A stretch of 64,000 nt of DNA from CAZZHG01 sp964653655 (GCA_964653655.1 CAZZHG010000006.1:1-64000); one strand, 5' to 3'. Shown: positions 33,270-42,313, counted from the stretch's first letter. Program-made: numbers and translations. Notes: generated from the letters alone by a model not told the origin.

Positions 33270-33677
33270 TCAAGGCTGGACGATGACCATCACGTTGCAG
33301 GAGGCCGTATGGCCCGCTGAATCGGCCACGGGAATGCGGCGGCTTACCTGCTGGAGTGAGCCGCTCGTATTGGTGATGGAGCCGGAAATCGTGGTGCCCG
33401 AAGCGTCGAGACCGGTATCCACACCGACGATGGTGTACGGCGCGGTTCCGCCGCTGAACATGACTCGGACGTTGAAGGCGACGCCGGATTGGACCGTACC
33501 GGATTCGGCGGCCGCGGCACACATGAAGCCGTTGCTGTTTTGAAGAGTGGAGTCTCCGCCGGTGGCGGTTTCGCCGTCGGCGAAATGGGGGCGAAGGGCG
33601 TCCTTACCACTCTCGGCGCAGGCCGAGAGCCAAAGGGCCAACAATAGAAGGATGCTGAATCTTGTGGCGCGGACCAT
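33270..33677 (-). CDS. Small lipoprotein with one Ig-like domain, paralogous to the neighbour
   Basis: The ATG at 33677 has GGGGGA 5 nt upstream. The 135-residue product has lipobox LSAC (Cys20). The mature part is one beta-rich domain whose last strands (ISGSITNTSGS...HTASCNVMVIV) resemble the repeated domain of the large lipoprotein next door (IFGSITHTGSS...RTAACTYSVVV). Two cysteines are positioned for a disulfide. Presumably it sits on the outer membrane. No known family was recognised. The gap 33678-33841 contains short inverted repeats (ACTGTC/GACAGT near 33760) that may act as a terminator. Confidence 0.7.
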   Translation of the reverse strand: MVRATRFSILLLLALWLSACAESGKDALRPHFADGETATGGDSTLQNSNGFMCAAAAESGTVQSGVAFNVRVMFSGGTAPYTIVGVDTGLDASGTTISGSITNTSGSLQQVSRRIPVADSAGHTASCNVMVIVQP

Positions 33678-33841
33678 ATCTTCCCCCTGGTACACCCCCT
33701 AATAGTGCAAGCCACGGGCCGCGCCGTTTTGAGCCTGGCGGTGTAGCCAGACTGTCAACACATAGGACAGTTAGAGGCCTTGTCCCATGATTTCAGAGAG
33801 ATATAGAAAACCCCGCTGTCTGTATAGGTGACAGTGATTTC

Positions 33842-36037
33842 TTACAGGCCGCCGGCGCCCGCGCCCACGAACATGCCCAGAGAGTGGGTGTACGTGTAGG
33901 GCACGAGGTTCAGCTTCTGCGAGTGAGTGAAGAAGTCTCCCACGCGCAGGTAGCTGCCGTAGCCGTCGTTCGGCATCGCGGTGCCAGGCACCACGAAGAT
34001 GTCCGAGCGTCCGTCGCCGTCGATGTCGCCGGCCGCGACGCGGATTCCGCCGTCGTAGGCGAAACCGTAAGGCGCCGGCTTGTAGGCCTGCACCGCGCCG
34101 GTCGCGCCGCTGTAGATGTAGATGGAGCGCTTGTAATTCGCTCCGTCCGAAGGCGATTTCGTGTCGAGAGACGTGAGGATGTCGGCCTTGCCGTCGAGAT
34201 CCACGTCGCCCGCCGCGATGAAGGCGCCGCTCTTGAGGGGCGCGTCGCCCGCTTCCAGTAGCGCCGAGAAAGAGTGCAAGGTGGTGAAGGTGGGCAGAGC
34301 CGCTCCGCTATAAACCTTCACGACCGCTCCGCCTTCCGCGCCCGGAATGGCGAGGATGTCGGCGAGCCCGTCTCCGTTCACGTCGCCCGAAGCGACGCGA
34401 ACTCCGTAGTTGCCGGTTGCGCCGAAGGGCTGAACCGCGTTCTGGAGCACCGGTGTGCCGGTGGAGATGTTGTAAACCTTGATCCAGCTGCCGCTTTTGC
34501 CGGCCGCGTACTGGGCGTCCTGGCCGACGATGATTTCCGCCTTGCCGTCGCCGTTCACGTCGCCGCCGGCGACGAAAACGCCGCCGTTGCCGTCCGGATG
34601 GCTCGGAAGCGGATTGAAATCATAAAGCACCGTCGAAAGATTGCGTCCGTCGCGCACGACGACCCGGTAGATCGGATTCGAAGCGTTTACGAGGTCCTTG
34701 CCGGAGCCGACGATGAGATCCGCGATTCCGTCGCCGTTGACGTCGGCGCGGGCCACGCGGGCGCCCATGTGGCTCGTGTCCGGAACCGAGGCCGAAGCTC
34801 CGTAGAGCGGGGCCGCTCCGGTGTACGTATTGATGCTCAAGACGCTCGACTGATCCGGGCTCACCGCGAACTGCCCCGCCGGATTCGCCTGGTGGCGGGC
34901 GACGCAGCTGCCGCGGACCGTGCCGGCGGCGTTACGGTAGTTAACCGTAACCGTATGCAGGCCGGGATTACGGAAGCGAACCTTGCGCTCGAGCGTGGAA
35001 GGCCGCGCGATGGCCGGCAAATCGTCGATAAGCGAGCTCGATTGAATTCCGGGAAGGCTCTCGGCGAGACCCGCGATTTCAAAAGGACCGCCGGAGACGT
35101 AAGAGGGTACGACCACCTTGAGGTTCGTGAGCGTGCCGGCGATGCCGGGGCTCGGGCTCATCACGATGTCGCAAGTGTTGGTGCTCGGCTGAACCGGCGT
35201 AACCGGGTACGGATAGAAACCGCCGCCGATGAACCAGGGGGGCAAAGTACCCCAGTCCCAGCCGGGCGTGTAGCCCGCCGGGTACGAGCCGCCCACGTAG
35301 ATCGGAACGCGGCAGGCGCTCGCGTCGTTACCGCTCTTCACGAGCACGGAGGCGAAACGGGTGACCGCCGTCGTGTAGGAGAAGCTGGCTTTGCTCTCCG
35401 TATTGGAAACTTTGGTGATGTAGGAGTTGTCGATCAGTCGCTCCGCGAAGGGGCGGAAGTCGCTGAACACGTAGGTGCCGTTGCCGCCACGGCCCGTGAA
35501 CTTGAAGCTCACCTGCTCGCCGGGCATCGGAACGTTGTTCGAAGGCGTGATGTCGCAGCCGAGGCCCGAGCTCGTGTTCTGCGGGTAGACCACCACCGAG
35601 TAAGTGCAGGCGGCCGTGCGGCCGTTCGCGTCCTTGAGAGTGACGCCGCCGACACGGTTCAGAACGGAAGATCCGGTGTGGGTGATGCTGCCGAAAATCT
35701 TGATGCTCTGCCAGAAATTCTCGACCGGGCTCGTGAGGCCCTTGGTGATTTCGAGAGGCGGCGTGAACGTGCCCTGCGCGGTGATGGACACGCCGAACTG
35801 CTCCTGGCTCTGGATTACGGTGTAATCCGAGACGATGGAGCAAGAAAAGCTGTTGGTGACGGTGCCGCTGAGGGTGAGGGTTCCGCCTTCGTTTATGTTG
35901 GCGTCGTCCCCAAATCCCGGGCATCCGAGGGTGAGGCAGCCTCGCTCGTCGCTCTCTCCTTTGCTGCAGCCGGTGAGGCCTAACAGAAAGGTAGCGCCGA
36001 TCATCAAAACCAAGCTGAGAAAATTCCGTCCACTCAT
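33842..36037 (-). CDS. Large lipoprotein with Ig-like domains and FG-GAP/integrin-type repeats
   Basis: The ATG at 36037 is preceded by GGGAG 7 nt away; the frame stays open far upstream but without a ribosome site. The 731-residue product has lipobox LTGC (Cys24). The N-terminal half has three cysteine-containing Ig-like domains. The C-terminal half has five repeats about 62 residues apart, each with a D-x-(N/D)-x-DG-x-(A/S)-(D/E) loop (DVNGDGIADLIVG and variants, bases about 34760, 34570, 34390, 34210 and 34030). These bind Ca2+ and build a beta-propeller as in integrins. A cell-surface adhesion or ligand-binding role is likely but unproven. Confidence 0.82.
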   Translation of the reverse strand: MSGRNFLSLVLMIGATFLLGLTGCSKGESDERGCLTLGCPGFGDDANINEGGTLTLSGTVTNSFSCSIVSDYTVIQSQEQFGVSITAQGTFTPPLEITKGLTSPVENFWQSIKIFGSITHTGSSVLNRVGGVTLKDANGRTAACTYSVVVYPQNTSSGLGCDITPSNNVPMPGEQVSFKFTGRGGNGTYVFSDFRPFAERLIDNSYITKVSNTESKASFSYTTAVTRFASVLVKSGNDASACRVPIYVGGSYPAGYTPGWDWGTLPPWFIGGGFYPYPVTPVQPSTNTCDIVMSPSPGIAGTLTNLKVVVPSYVSGGPFEIAGLAESLPGIQSSSLIDDLPAIARPSTLERKVRFRNPGLHTVTVNYRNAAGTVRGSCVARHQANPAGQFAVSPDQSSVLSINTYTGAAPLYGASASVPDTSHMGARVARADVNGDGIADLIVGSGKDLVNASNPIYRVVVRDGRNLSTVLYDFNPLPSHPDGNGGVFVAGGDVNGDGKAEIIVGQDAQYAAGKSGSWIKVYNISTGTPVLQNAVQPFGATGNYGVRVASGDVNGDGLADILAIPGAEGGAVVKVYSGAALPTFTTLHSFSALLEAGDAPLKSGAFIAAGDVDLDGKADILTSLDTKSPSDGANYKRSIYIYSGATGAVQAYKPAPYGFAYDGGIRVAAGDIDGDGRSDIFVVPGTAMPNDGYGSYLRVGDFFTHSQKLNLVPYTYTHSLGMFVGAGAGGL

Positions 36038-36331
36038 TGCTGACTCCCAAAGTGCAAAGCCGGGATGCTTACGTCGTCGTCCTAGTACCAAGTGCGTAAA
36101 ACTGTGCTTACCGAACTGAAATGCAAGTGGGAGGCCAAGGTGTATTCTGGCGGGGTACAGGCTCAATTTCCGGGGGATTCGCGGGGTTAGGCTCGCTGAC
36201 ACCGGCATAACCGACGCCGGTATCCTGTCAAAAGTTGGTGCATGTGTTCTGTCTGTTTTCGGTACAGATCTCGGCGATACGGAAAGTCGGGGCTGATGCC
36301 TGCTGGCGCCCTTGGTTGACTTGCCTGGCAA
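36038..36331. other. Divergent intergenic region
   Basis: 294 nt lie between the FG-GAP lipoprotein (-) and the HprK-like gene (+). It holds an ACCGGC/GCCGGT inverted repeat near 36200-36223 and no convincing ORF. TTGACT at about 36315 with GAGAAT about 17 nt on could be a promoter for the + gene. Confidence 0.4.
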
Positions 36332-37354
36332 GTGGCCGGAGAATTTCTCCATCTCCCGACAACCGTGCGCGCCTTCGAGCTACATTTTCATGGAGTGCGA
36401 GTTCGAATTTCTTCGTGTCCGCACGACGTGGAGTCCCACTTCCGCCACGACTTTCACTATTTTTTGAAACCCGCTCTGAAAGAAAAACCGGATCTCGCGT
36501 TGTCTTTCGTCGCGAGACCGCCGAGCTGGGGGAAAGGGCGCCGCATCGGCCGGGCGGAACTGTTCTTCTCGCGCGCGGGCGAGCGGCGAATCAAATACTT
36601 CGGATCCACCTGGATCGAGTACCGTCCCGAGGCGGGAATCGCCCGAGTGCTGGGCGCCGAGACGCCTCACCTTTATGAGGCGGCTCTCTCCGTGGTGCTT
36701 TCCTTTGTAGGCGAGTGGCTCGATCGCCGCGGCCTTCACCGTGTGCACGGACTTGGAATTTCGGCGGATGGCAAGGGCGCGCTCTTTCTCGCGCCTTCGG
36801 GCACCGGGAAGAGCACGCTGGCTCTCGGGTTACTTAAGCAAACCGCCCTCGCGCTGCTTTCCGACGATACGCCGCTAATCAACGGCGAGGGGGAGATGCT
36901 GAGCTTTCCCCAGCGTATTGCTTTGAAAGAAAGGCCGACTGGATTTCCGTCGAAGCACCTTCGGAAATTTCGAAGGGCGAAGTACGGGGAAAAGTACGTG
37001 CTCGGGGCGGAAGCGTTTTCGAAACGAATCGAGGACAGGGCGTCGGTGCGGTATGTGCTCGTGACCGATCGCCGACCGGGCGAGCCTTCGGTCGAGGCGA
37101 TGGCGAACTGGAAGCTCGCCTGGCCTCTCGCGAAGTGGCTCGTGCTTGGTTTTGAGACGCCCCAAATGTGGGAGCTCTTCTTGCGCCCGTCCGCTCCCGA
37201 TTTTCGGAGCAAGGCGAGGATTCTGGGATCGCGCCTGAAGGCGGCGGCCGGTCTTTTGAAATCGGCGAAGGCCTACCGGCTGGTTTTGGGAGAGGACACG
37301 ACGGGGAACGTGGAGTTCGTCGCCAGACTCATGGAGGGTGAGCCGTGCGCTTGA
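36332..37354 (+). CDS. HPr-kinase-like P-loop protein (HprK-related)
   Basis: The protein is 340 residues. The N-terminal 130 residues are not recognised. From about residue 136 (LHRVHGLGISADGKGALFL) there is a kinase core of the HprK/PEP-carboxykinase fold with Walker A APSGTGKST (Lys160) and LLSDDTPLI as the metal-binding Asp region. True HPr kinases phosphorylate HPr; the many HprK-like relatives near glycan or peptide-modification genes have no proven substrate, and no HPr gene is here. GTG 36332 or GTG 36365 may be the start, neither with a good ribosome site. It overlaps the next gene (37345) by 10 nt. Confidence 0.7.
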   Translation: MAGEFLHLPTTVRAFELHFHGVRVRISSCPHDVESHFRHDFHYFLKPALKEKPDLALSFVARPPSWGKGRRIGRAELFFSRAGERRIKYFGSTWIEYRPEAGIARVLGAETPHLYEAALSVVLSFVGEWLDRRGLHRVHGLGISADGKGALFLAPSGTGKSTLALGLLKQTALALLSDDTPLINGEGEMLSFPQRIALKERPTGFPSKHLRKFRRAKYGEKYVLGAEAFSKRIEDRASVRYVLVTDRRPGEPSVEAMANWKLAWPLAKWLVLGFETPQMWELFLRPSAPDFRSKARILGSRLKAAAGLLKSAKAYRLVLGEDTTGNVEFVARLMEGEPCA

Positions 37355-38388
37355 GCGTTTTCGTGCTGACTCGGGGCAGGGTGGAGTTGCTCCGCCAATG
37401 CGTGGAGTCGGTGCTCGCGGATTTGCCGGACGACGGCGAGCTCATCACCGTCGTCAACGGGCGGGATCCCGAAGCGGAGGCTTTTCTCTCCTCGATATCC
37501 GATACGAGGCTCCGGTGGACTGCTTGTGCGGCGGAGCCGAGAGCGCTCTGCCGTAACCGCGGCTTTCGGATGGCGCGGGCGGATGTAATCCATTTTCTGG
37601 ACGATGACGTGCGGGTTCCACCGGGGTTTTTCCGAGAAGTGCTCGCGCGCTTCGAGGATCGGGAGCTCGCCGTTTTGGGAGGCCCGAACCGCACCCCGCC
37701 GGAGAGCCCCGCTCTCGAAAAAATCTTCGGCGCGGTGATGACTTCGCCGTTCGCGGCGCCCATGGTGCGCAGGCGGTACGCGGGCGCGAAGCGGGACCGG
37801 GCGGCCGGAGAGCACGAGCTCATTCTTTGCAACCTCGCCGTCAGGCGCTCGCTCTTGCCAAGCGTTCTGCGGTTTCAGAGAGGACTGAGGAGCAACGAGG
37901 AGAACTTGTTTCTTTATCAGTGCCGGGCGCTGGGTCTGAAGATCCGCGCATCGGGACGCTGCTACGTCTTTCACCGCCGTAGGAAGGATCTCACGGGGTT
38001 CGTGCGCCAGATATTTTCTTACGGATACGGGCGGGCCCAGCAAACGCTTCGCGCTCCGGCGAGCGCGCACCCCGCCTTCCTCGTTCCCGCTTTCACGATG
38101 GCGATCGGGCCGCTGGCCGTGGCTCTGAAACCGGGCCTGCTGGTTCTCTATGCGGCGGGAGCGCTTTTAGGTGCCTTGGTTTCTCCCGAGGCCCGGGCTT
38201 GCGGTGTGGTCCGCACCGCCATTCTCACTCCGCTCGTTCACGGCGCTTACGGCCTTGGGTTCTGGGCCGGCTGCTGGGACGGCTGGAAATTGCCTTCGGA
38301 GATGGGCGGCGGCGTAATTGAAGCCGACCAGAGAGCGGGCGTCGCTCAAGTCGACTTTCTTTCCGGGCGTCCCGCCGAACTCCCCTAA
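37345..38388 (+). CDS. Glycosyltransferase family 2
   Basis: The 347-residue product starts at GTG 37345 inside the end of the HprK-like gene, so it is coupled to it. The GT-A features are SVFVLTRGRVELL, the Asn-Gly VVNGRDP, ALCRNRGFRMARADVIHFLDDDV (DDD metal site) and EENLFLYQCRALG. One or two hydrophobic segments are near the end. Such enzymes add a sugar from a nucleotide sugar to a lipid or polysaccharide acceptor. The last 222 nt lie antisense to the C-terminal codons of the convergent membrane protein gene. Confidence 0.85.
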   Translation: MRLSVFVLTRGRVELLRQCVESVLADLPDDGELITVVNGRDPEAEAFLSSISDTRLRWTACAAEPRALCRNRGFRMARADVIHFLDDDVRVPPGFFREVLARFEDRELAVLGGPNRTPPESPALEKIFGAVMTSPFAAPMVRRRYAGAKRDRAAGEHELILCNLAVRRSLLPSVLRFQRGLRSNEENLFLYQCRALGLKIRASGRCYVFHRRRKDLTGFVRQIFSYGYGRAQQTLRAPASAHPAFLVPAFTMAIGPLAVALKPGLLVLYAAGALLGALVSPEARACGVVRTAILTPLVHGAYGLGFWAGCWDGWKLPSEMGGGVIEADQRAGVAQVDFLSGRPAELP

Positions 38389-39567
38389 GTCGTAAATCTC
38401 GTCGTTGTAATTGAGCTTGTGCGCGAAGAGGCGAAACTGCGCCGCCGGATGCGGCAAAGTGAGCTTCTCCCCCGCCCGATCTCTCAAGACCGGATACTGC
38501 CGCCAGCTCACCGACGCAAAAACCAACTGGCTCACCACCGCGGCGCCGACCGCCGTCCGAAACCACAATCGGGTGACAAAATTCTCTTCGGGGAGCGCGA
38601 GCCACAGCAGAGGGAGTACGGCGACCAAATAGCGGGGGCCGAGAGCGTCCTGTCCGGCCGGGTTGAACCACCGGGCGTGAAGAAGAAGCTGGATCGCCGC
38701 CGCGGCAAAAAGAGCGCGACTTTTTGACGAGCTCCACGACGACGGGAGAAAGAGGGCGAGCAGGGCGAGCGGAGCCGTGAAGAGGAGGCCTTTGTCGGTT
38801 GAAAAAAGCTGGAGCCGGACGCCCTCGATCCAGCCCGTGCGCCAAACCTCCGGGCGCAAGCCGACGACTCCCGGTCCGTAGCCGGTGAGCCACGGGCTTC
38901 CCCACGCCCACGTTTGATAGAGCCCCTGGACGAAGGCCGCTGCGAGAAGCGGGGGTGCGAAACTTCTCCACTCACGTCGGTGGATCGCCATCAAGGGAAT
39001 CAGCGGGAAAAATAGCGCGTGCTTGGTGAGGAGGGCGGCCGCGGCCCAAATTCCCGCGCGCGAAGGGCGAGTGGAGGTGTAGGCGCCGACGAGACACAGC
39101 GCTTGAAGGGGCTCGCGCGAACAACTCTTGGAGTAGGGAAGCAGCAAAGTCCCCGCGCCTAGGGCGAAGGTTAGCCAGAGACTCTCCTCGCGCGAGCGCC
39201 GGCGCCGGAAGAACGCATAGACGAGGGCGAGGAGCCAGGCCGTCAAAACCGGATTGACGAGGGAGAGCAGAAAATCCTCGGCGCGTTTCTCGTCGAGTCC
39301 CGCCCTGGTGAGCCAGGCTCCCGCGAGCACGACCGGAACGGCGAGGGCGGTCGGCACGAGGCCCATCTTCGAGTACCAGGCTCCGTTTCGCCCTTCGTGA
39401 AAGAGCATCGCGTTCGGAACGAGGGGCCTTACTCCAAGTTCTCCGGAGTCCACGAGCGCGTGGGCGGTCGCTACCGGAGCCGTGGCGTCCACGGAATCGT
39501 TGTACCCGGAGGTCAAAAGACAAAGGGCGGCGGCCCAGAAGAAAAAGACGCGGGCGCTCTCACCCAT
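38167..39567 (-). CDS. Polytopic membrane protein, glycosyltransferase-39-like or O-antigen-type, unknown
   Basis: This is a 466-residue protein with a signal-like first helix and about ten membrane helices. The first periplasmic loop has several acidic residues (NDSVDATAPVATAHALVDSGEL), as in GT-C enzymes where an Asp/Glu in loop 1 is catalytic. The loop then has GRNGAWYSKMGL, seen in some bacterial dolichyl-phosphate-mannose mannosyltransferase-like proteins. I cannot name the family firmly. The last 75 codons overlap the convergent GT2 gene. It overlaps the upstream small gene by 8 nt and is probably co-transcribed with it. Confidence 0.6.
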   Translation of the reverse strand: MGESARVFFFWAAALCLLTSGYNDSVDATAPVATAHALVDSGELGVRPLVPNAMLFHEGRNGAWYSKMGLVPTALAVPVVLAGAWLTRAGLDEKRAEDFLLSLVNPVLTAWLLALVYAFFRRRRSREESLWLTFALGAGTLLLPYSKSCSREPLQALCLVGAYTSTRPSRAGIWAAAALLTKHALFFPLIPLMAIHRREWRSFAPPLLAAAFVQGLYQTWAWGSPWLTGYGPGVVGLRPEVWRTGWIEGVRLQLFSTDKGLLFTAPLALLALFLPSSWSSSKSRALFAAAAIQLLLHARWFNPAGQDALGPRYLVAVLPLLWLALPEENFVTRLWFRTAVGAAVVSQLVFASVSWRQYPVLRDRAGEKLTLPHPAAQFRLFAHKLNYNDEIYDLGEFGGTPGKKVDLSDARSLVGFNYAAAHLRRQFPAVPAAGPEPKAVSAVNERSENGGADHTASPGLGRNQGT

Positions 39568-39799
39568 TGAGGATGCTCAGCTCGTCGTCTTCCCAGTGGG
39601 CCCGGCCGACGCAGGTGATGTGATGCTTCGTGATTCCGGTCTCCAGCAGATCGGTCGAGGTCCACGCCTTCACTTGGATGTTCACGTGGCGGGCGAGGCG
39701 CTCGGTGCCGTTCTCGAGAACCCGCCAAAGCGGCAGATCCCGGCCCGGATCCTTCAGGGCGTCGGTGTTGAATCGGATTTGAAAAGTGGAGAGCTCCAC
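39560..39799 (-). CDS. Small hypothetical protein (79 aa)
   Basis: This soluble 79-residue protein has a conserved-looking beta/alpha pattern (STFQIRFNTDALKDP, LPLWRVLENGTERLARHV, HHITCVGRAHWEDDELSIL). It contains one Cys and no signal peptide. Its stop overlaps the start of the membrane protein gene by 8 nt, which supports it as a real coding gene. I do not recognise a family. Confidence 0.55.
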   Translation of the reverse strand: MELSTFQIRFNTDALKDPGRDLPLWRVLENGTERLARHVNIQVKAWTSTDLLETGITKHHITCVGRAHWEDDELSILNG

Positions 39800-39879
39800 G
39801 GGGATAAGGGTACCGCCCCGGGGCCGCGCCTACAAGATAGGGCTTGTGGCGATTGCCGTGCCGTCGGACAATCTCCCCC

Positions 39880-40383
39880 ATGAGTGATTGGGCGAACTAT
39901 GTCGCGGCGGGCGAAGGAGTGTTTTTCGTCGTCGCGCTCGCCCTGCTGGTGAGTGGATGCCGCGCGGCTCTTCGGGCGCGGCGCAATAAGGCTTCGATCG
40001 GAAAGGCGGCGGCCCCTTGGCTTTTCGCCTGCTTCTCTCTGGTTTTCGTCCGGCACTGGGCGATGGAACAGGACGTGTTTCGCGCGCCGACGGATCTCGT
40101 GCAGCAGCACGCCGAGAAGATTCCCGAGACCGTTAAGAAGCTTCAGGGCTGGAACGACTGGGTCTTTCACAACGCGATTCTGCTCGGTATCCCTGCCGCG
40201 TTTCTTCTCGGCTTTCTTTTTCACATGTTCACGAGCTTCACGATGCGCTGGGTGTTTCGGATTCCCTTCATCCTGGCGGCCGGAGTGGGGCTGTTGATTC
40301 TTCATCAGATAATGACGAAGCAAGCGGACGGCGTCGCCGAAGCGGCGGGCAATCTGTGGGGCAGCGTCAGAAAACTTCTCTAG
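39880..40383 (+). CDS. Small integral membrane protein, unknown
   Basis: I choose the ATG at 39880 (MSDWANYVA). The 167-residue product has four hydrophobic segments (about 8-28, 44-62, 100-125 and 128-150) and a basic cytoplasmic loop RARRNKASIGK. No family was recognised. It is convergent with uup and shares the stop palindrome CTAG with it. Confidence 0.6.
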   Translation: MSDWANYVAAGEGVFFVVALALLVSGCRAALRARRNKASIGKAAAPWLFACFSLVFVRHWAMEQDVFRAPTDLVQQHAEKIPETVKKLQGWNDWVFHNAILLGIPAAFLLGFLFHMFTSFTMRWVFRIPFILAAGVGLLILHQIMTKQADGVAEAAGNLWGSVRKLL

Positions 40384-42182
40384 CCGTTCTCGTTCTTGAT
40401 CGCTTCCAGCTCCTGCCAACGATTGAAGAGCCGCTCCACCTCCGACTGGGCGGCGGTGATTTCCCGGTAAAGCTCGGAAAGTTTTCCGGCGTCTGAAGCA
40501 TGCAACGGGCTTTCGGCCTCCGCCGTCAGCTGGGCGAGGCGCTCTTCCGCGTTGTGGATACTTTTCTCCATCCCTTCGAGCTCCCTCGATTCGTTGTAAC
40601 TGAGCTTTCTCTTTTTCTTGGCGGGTGGCGCGGCCGTAACCGCGGGTTTCGCGGGCTCCGGCTTCGCTTCGAGGGACTCGTGCCAGGCTTCCCACTGGGC
40701 CAGATCCGCGAAGCTTCGGATTTCGCCTTCCTTCGGCGTGAAGGCGAGAAGCTGATTGGAAACCTGATCGAGAAAATAACGATCGTGGCTGACGAGAATG
40801 ACGGCGCCCGGGAATTCCTCGAGGCAATTCTGAAGGACGTCGAGCGTGGAGATGTCCAGATCGTTAGTCGGCTCGTCGAGAACGAGAACGTCGGCTTCCT
40901 TCAGCATGAGACGGGCGATTAGCAGACGCGCCTGCTCTCCGCCCGACAGACGGCTCACTGGCAGGTCGCTCTGCTCCTTGGCGAAGAGAAACCGATCCAG
41001 GTAGCTGCGGATGTGGAGAAACCGCCCCTGGAACTTCACGTGGTCGCCCGCGGGGCAAAGGGTCTTCAACAAGCTCGTATTCGGATCGAGGGACTCGCGG
41101 GTCTGCTCGAAGTAAGCGACTTGAAGCGCGTCGGCCCGCTGCACTTCACCCGCATCCGCCGGCTCGTGCCCAAGGAGAACTCGAATCAGCGTCGACTTAC
41201 CGCAGCCGTTCGGGCCGAGAAGCCCGAGGCGCGTGCCCGGCCCGAGAAAACAATCGAGTTTTTCGAAAAGTGTGCGGCCTCGCCGCCGGGTGATTTGCTT
41301 CGCCTCGATGAGGCGCTTGGTTCTGCGCTCGGTGCCGGCGAATCCCATTCGCACGGTCTGGCTCGCGTTGCGGGCGGCGAGAGTCGAAACCTCGTCCTTC
41401 AGATCCCCCGCCCGGTGAATGCGGGCCTGTTGCTTCGTCGTGCGCGCCTTCGCGCCCCGGCGCAGCCACTCGGTCTCGCGCCGCAGCTTATTGCGCAGGG
41501 ATTCCTCCCGCGATTGGGAGACTTCGAGGACGCTTTGTTTCGTCTCGAGGTAGCGGGAGTAGTCGCCGGCGACATCGAGTAGCCCGCCGATGTTTCGCCG
41601 ATCCAGCTCGAGAATCCGGTTCGCGACGTTTTGCAGAAAATAGCGATCGTGGGTAACCGTCACCACGGCGAAGTTGGCCCGGGAGAGAAAAGCCTCGAGC
41701 CAGAGGATCCCTTCGATATCGAGATGGTTGGTGGGCTCGTCCAAAAGCAGTATGTCCGGGCGCCGGGCGAGCTCCCGGGCGAGAGCGACCCGTTTTTGCC
41801 AGCCTCCCGACAATTCCCTGACCGGCTTGTCGTGGGAGATGCCGGCTTCGTCCATGCCTACCCGGGAAAACAGCTCCGAGGCCCACGGAATCGGATCGGC
41901 CTCGTCCTTCGCCCCTTCGAGGATGGTTTCGAGGACCGACTTCGGATTGAAGACCGGGGTCTGGTCCAGCATGGCGAGCCGAAGCCCGCGGCGCCGGGCG
42001 ATTTCTCCGCCGTCCTCTTCCCCCCGGCCCGCGAGAAGGCCCATCAGGGTGGACTTTCCGGCGCCGTTCGGCCCGATGAGGCCGATGCGATCGCCTTCAT
42101 TCACGGAGAAATTGATGCCCTCGAAAAGCACGCGGGAGCCGAATGACTTCTTCAAGGAGCGGACGGTGAGTAAGACTTCCAC
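40380..42182 (-). CDS. uup: ABC-F family ATPase, Uup-like
   Basis: This is a 600-residue protein with two ABC ATPase domains (Walker A GPNGAGKST and GPNGCGKST; signatures LSGGWQKR and LSGGEQAR; Walker B LLLDEPTNHLD and LVLDEPTNDLD) joined by a linker of basic helices, and no membrane domain. The C-terminal 80 residues form a Lys-rich then coiled-coil tail (KKKRKLSYNESRELEGME...), the Uup C-terminal domain that binds DNA or ribosomes. ABC-F proteins act on stalled ribosomes. The start is GTG without a clear ribosome site; a hairpin lies in its leader. Confidence 0.93.
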   Translation of the reverse strand: MEVLLTVRSLKKSFGSRVLFEGINFSVNEGDRIGLIGPNGAGKSTLMGLLAGRGEEDGGEIARRRGLRLAMLDQTPVFNPKSVLETILEGAKDEADPIPWASELFSRVGMDEAGISHDKPVRELSGGWQKRVALARELARRPDILLLDEPTNHLDIEGILWLEAFLSRANFAVVTVTHDRYFLQNVANRILELDRRNIGGLLDVAGDYSRYLETKQSVLEVSQSREESLRNKLRRETEWLRRGAKARTTKQQARIHRAGDLKDEVSTLAARNASQTVRMGFAGTERRTKRLIEAKQITRRRGRTLFEKLDCFLGPGTRLGLLGPNGCGKSTLIRVLLGHEPADAGEVQRADALQVAYFEQTRESLDPNTSLLKTLCPAGDHVKFQGRFLHIRSYLDRFLFAKEQSDLPVSRLSGGEQARLLIARLMLKEADVLVLDEPTNDLDISTLDVLQNCLEEFPGAVILVSHDRYFLDQVSNQLLAFTPKEGEIRSFADLAQWEAWHESLEAKPEPAKPAVTAAPPAKKKRKLSYNESRELEGMEKSIHNAEERLAQLTAEAESPLHASDAGKLSELYREITAAQSEVERLFNRWQELEAIKNENG

Positions 42183-42188
42183 GGAATG

Positions 42189-42227
42189 AAAAAGGTAACC
42201 GGGGGGCCAACGGCGGTCTACCTTTTT
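42189..42227. terminator. Symmetric hairpin between uup and the NfnAB-like gene
   Basis: AAAAAGGTA (42189-42197) and TACCTTTTT (42219-42227) form a 9-bp stem extended by ACCG/CGGT. It has terminator shape in both directions, yet it lies in the shared leader of two divergent genes rather than after a gene. It is the most obvious structure in the 131-nt gap. Confidence 0.45.
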
Positions 42228-42313
42228 ATGAAGCGCTGGGCTATAACCCCCCTCGTCAAAACCGTCCGGCTGTGAGAAACTACATCAATCCAACCGGTTA
42301 ATAAGGAACATCC

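Noticed and set aside
34274..35983. 569-codon open frame on the + strand
   Set aside because: It is antisense to the FG-GAP lipoprotein. Its apparent repeats only mirror the FG-GAP repeats on the other strand.
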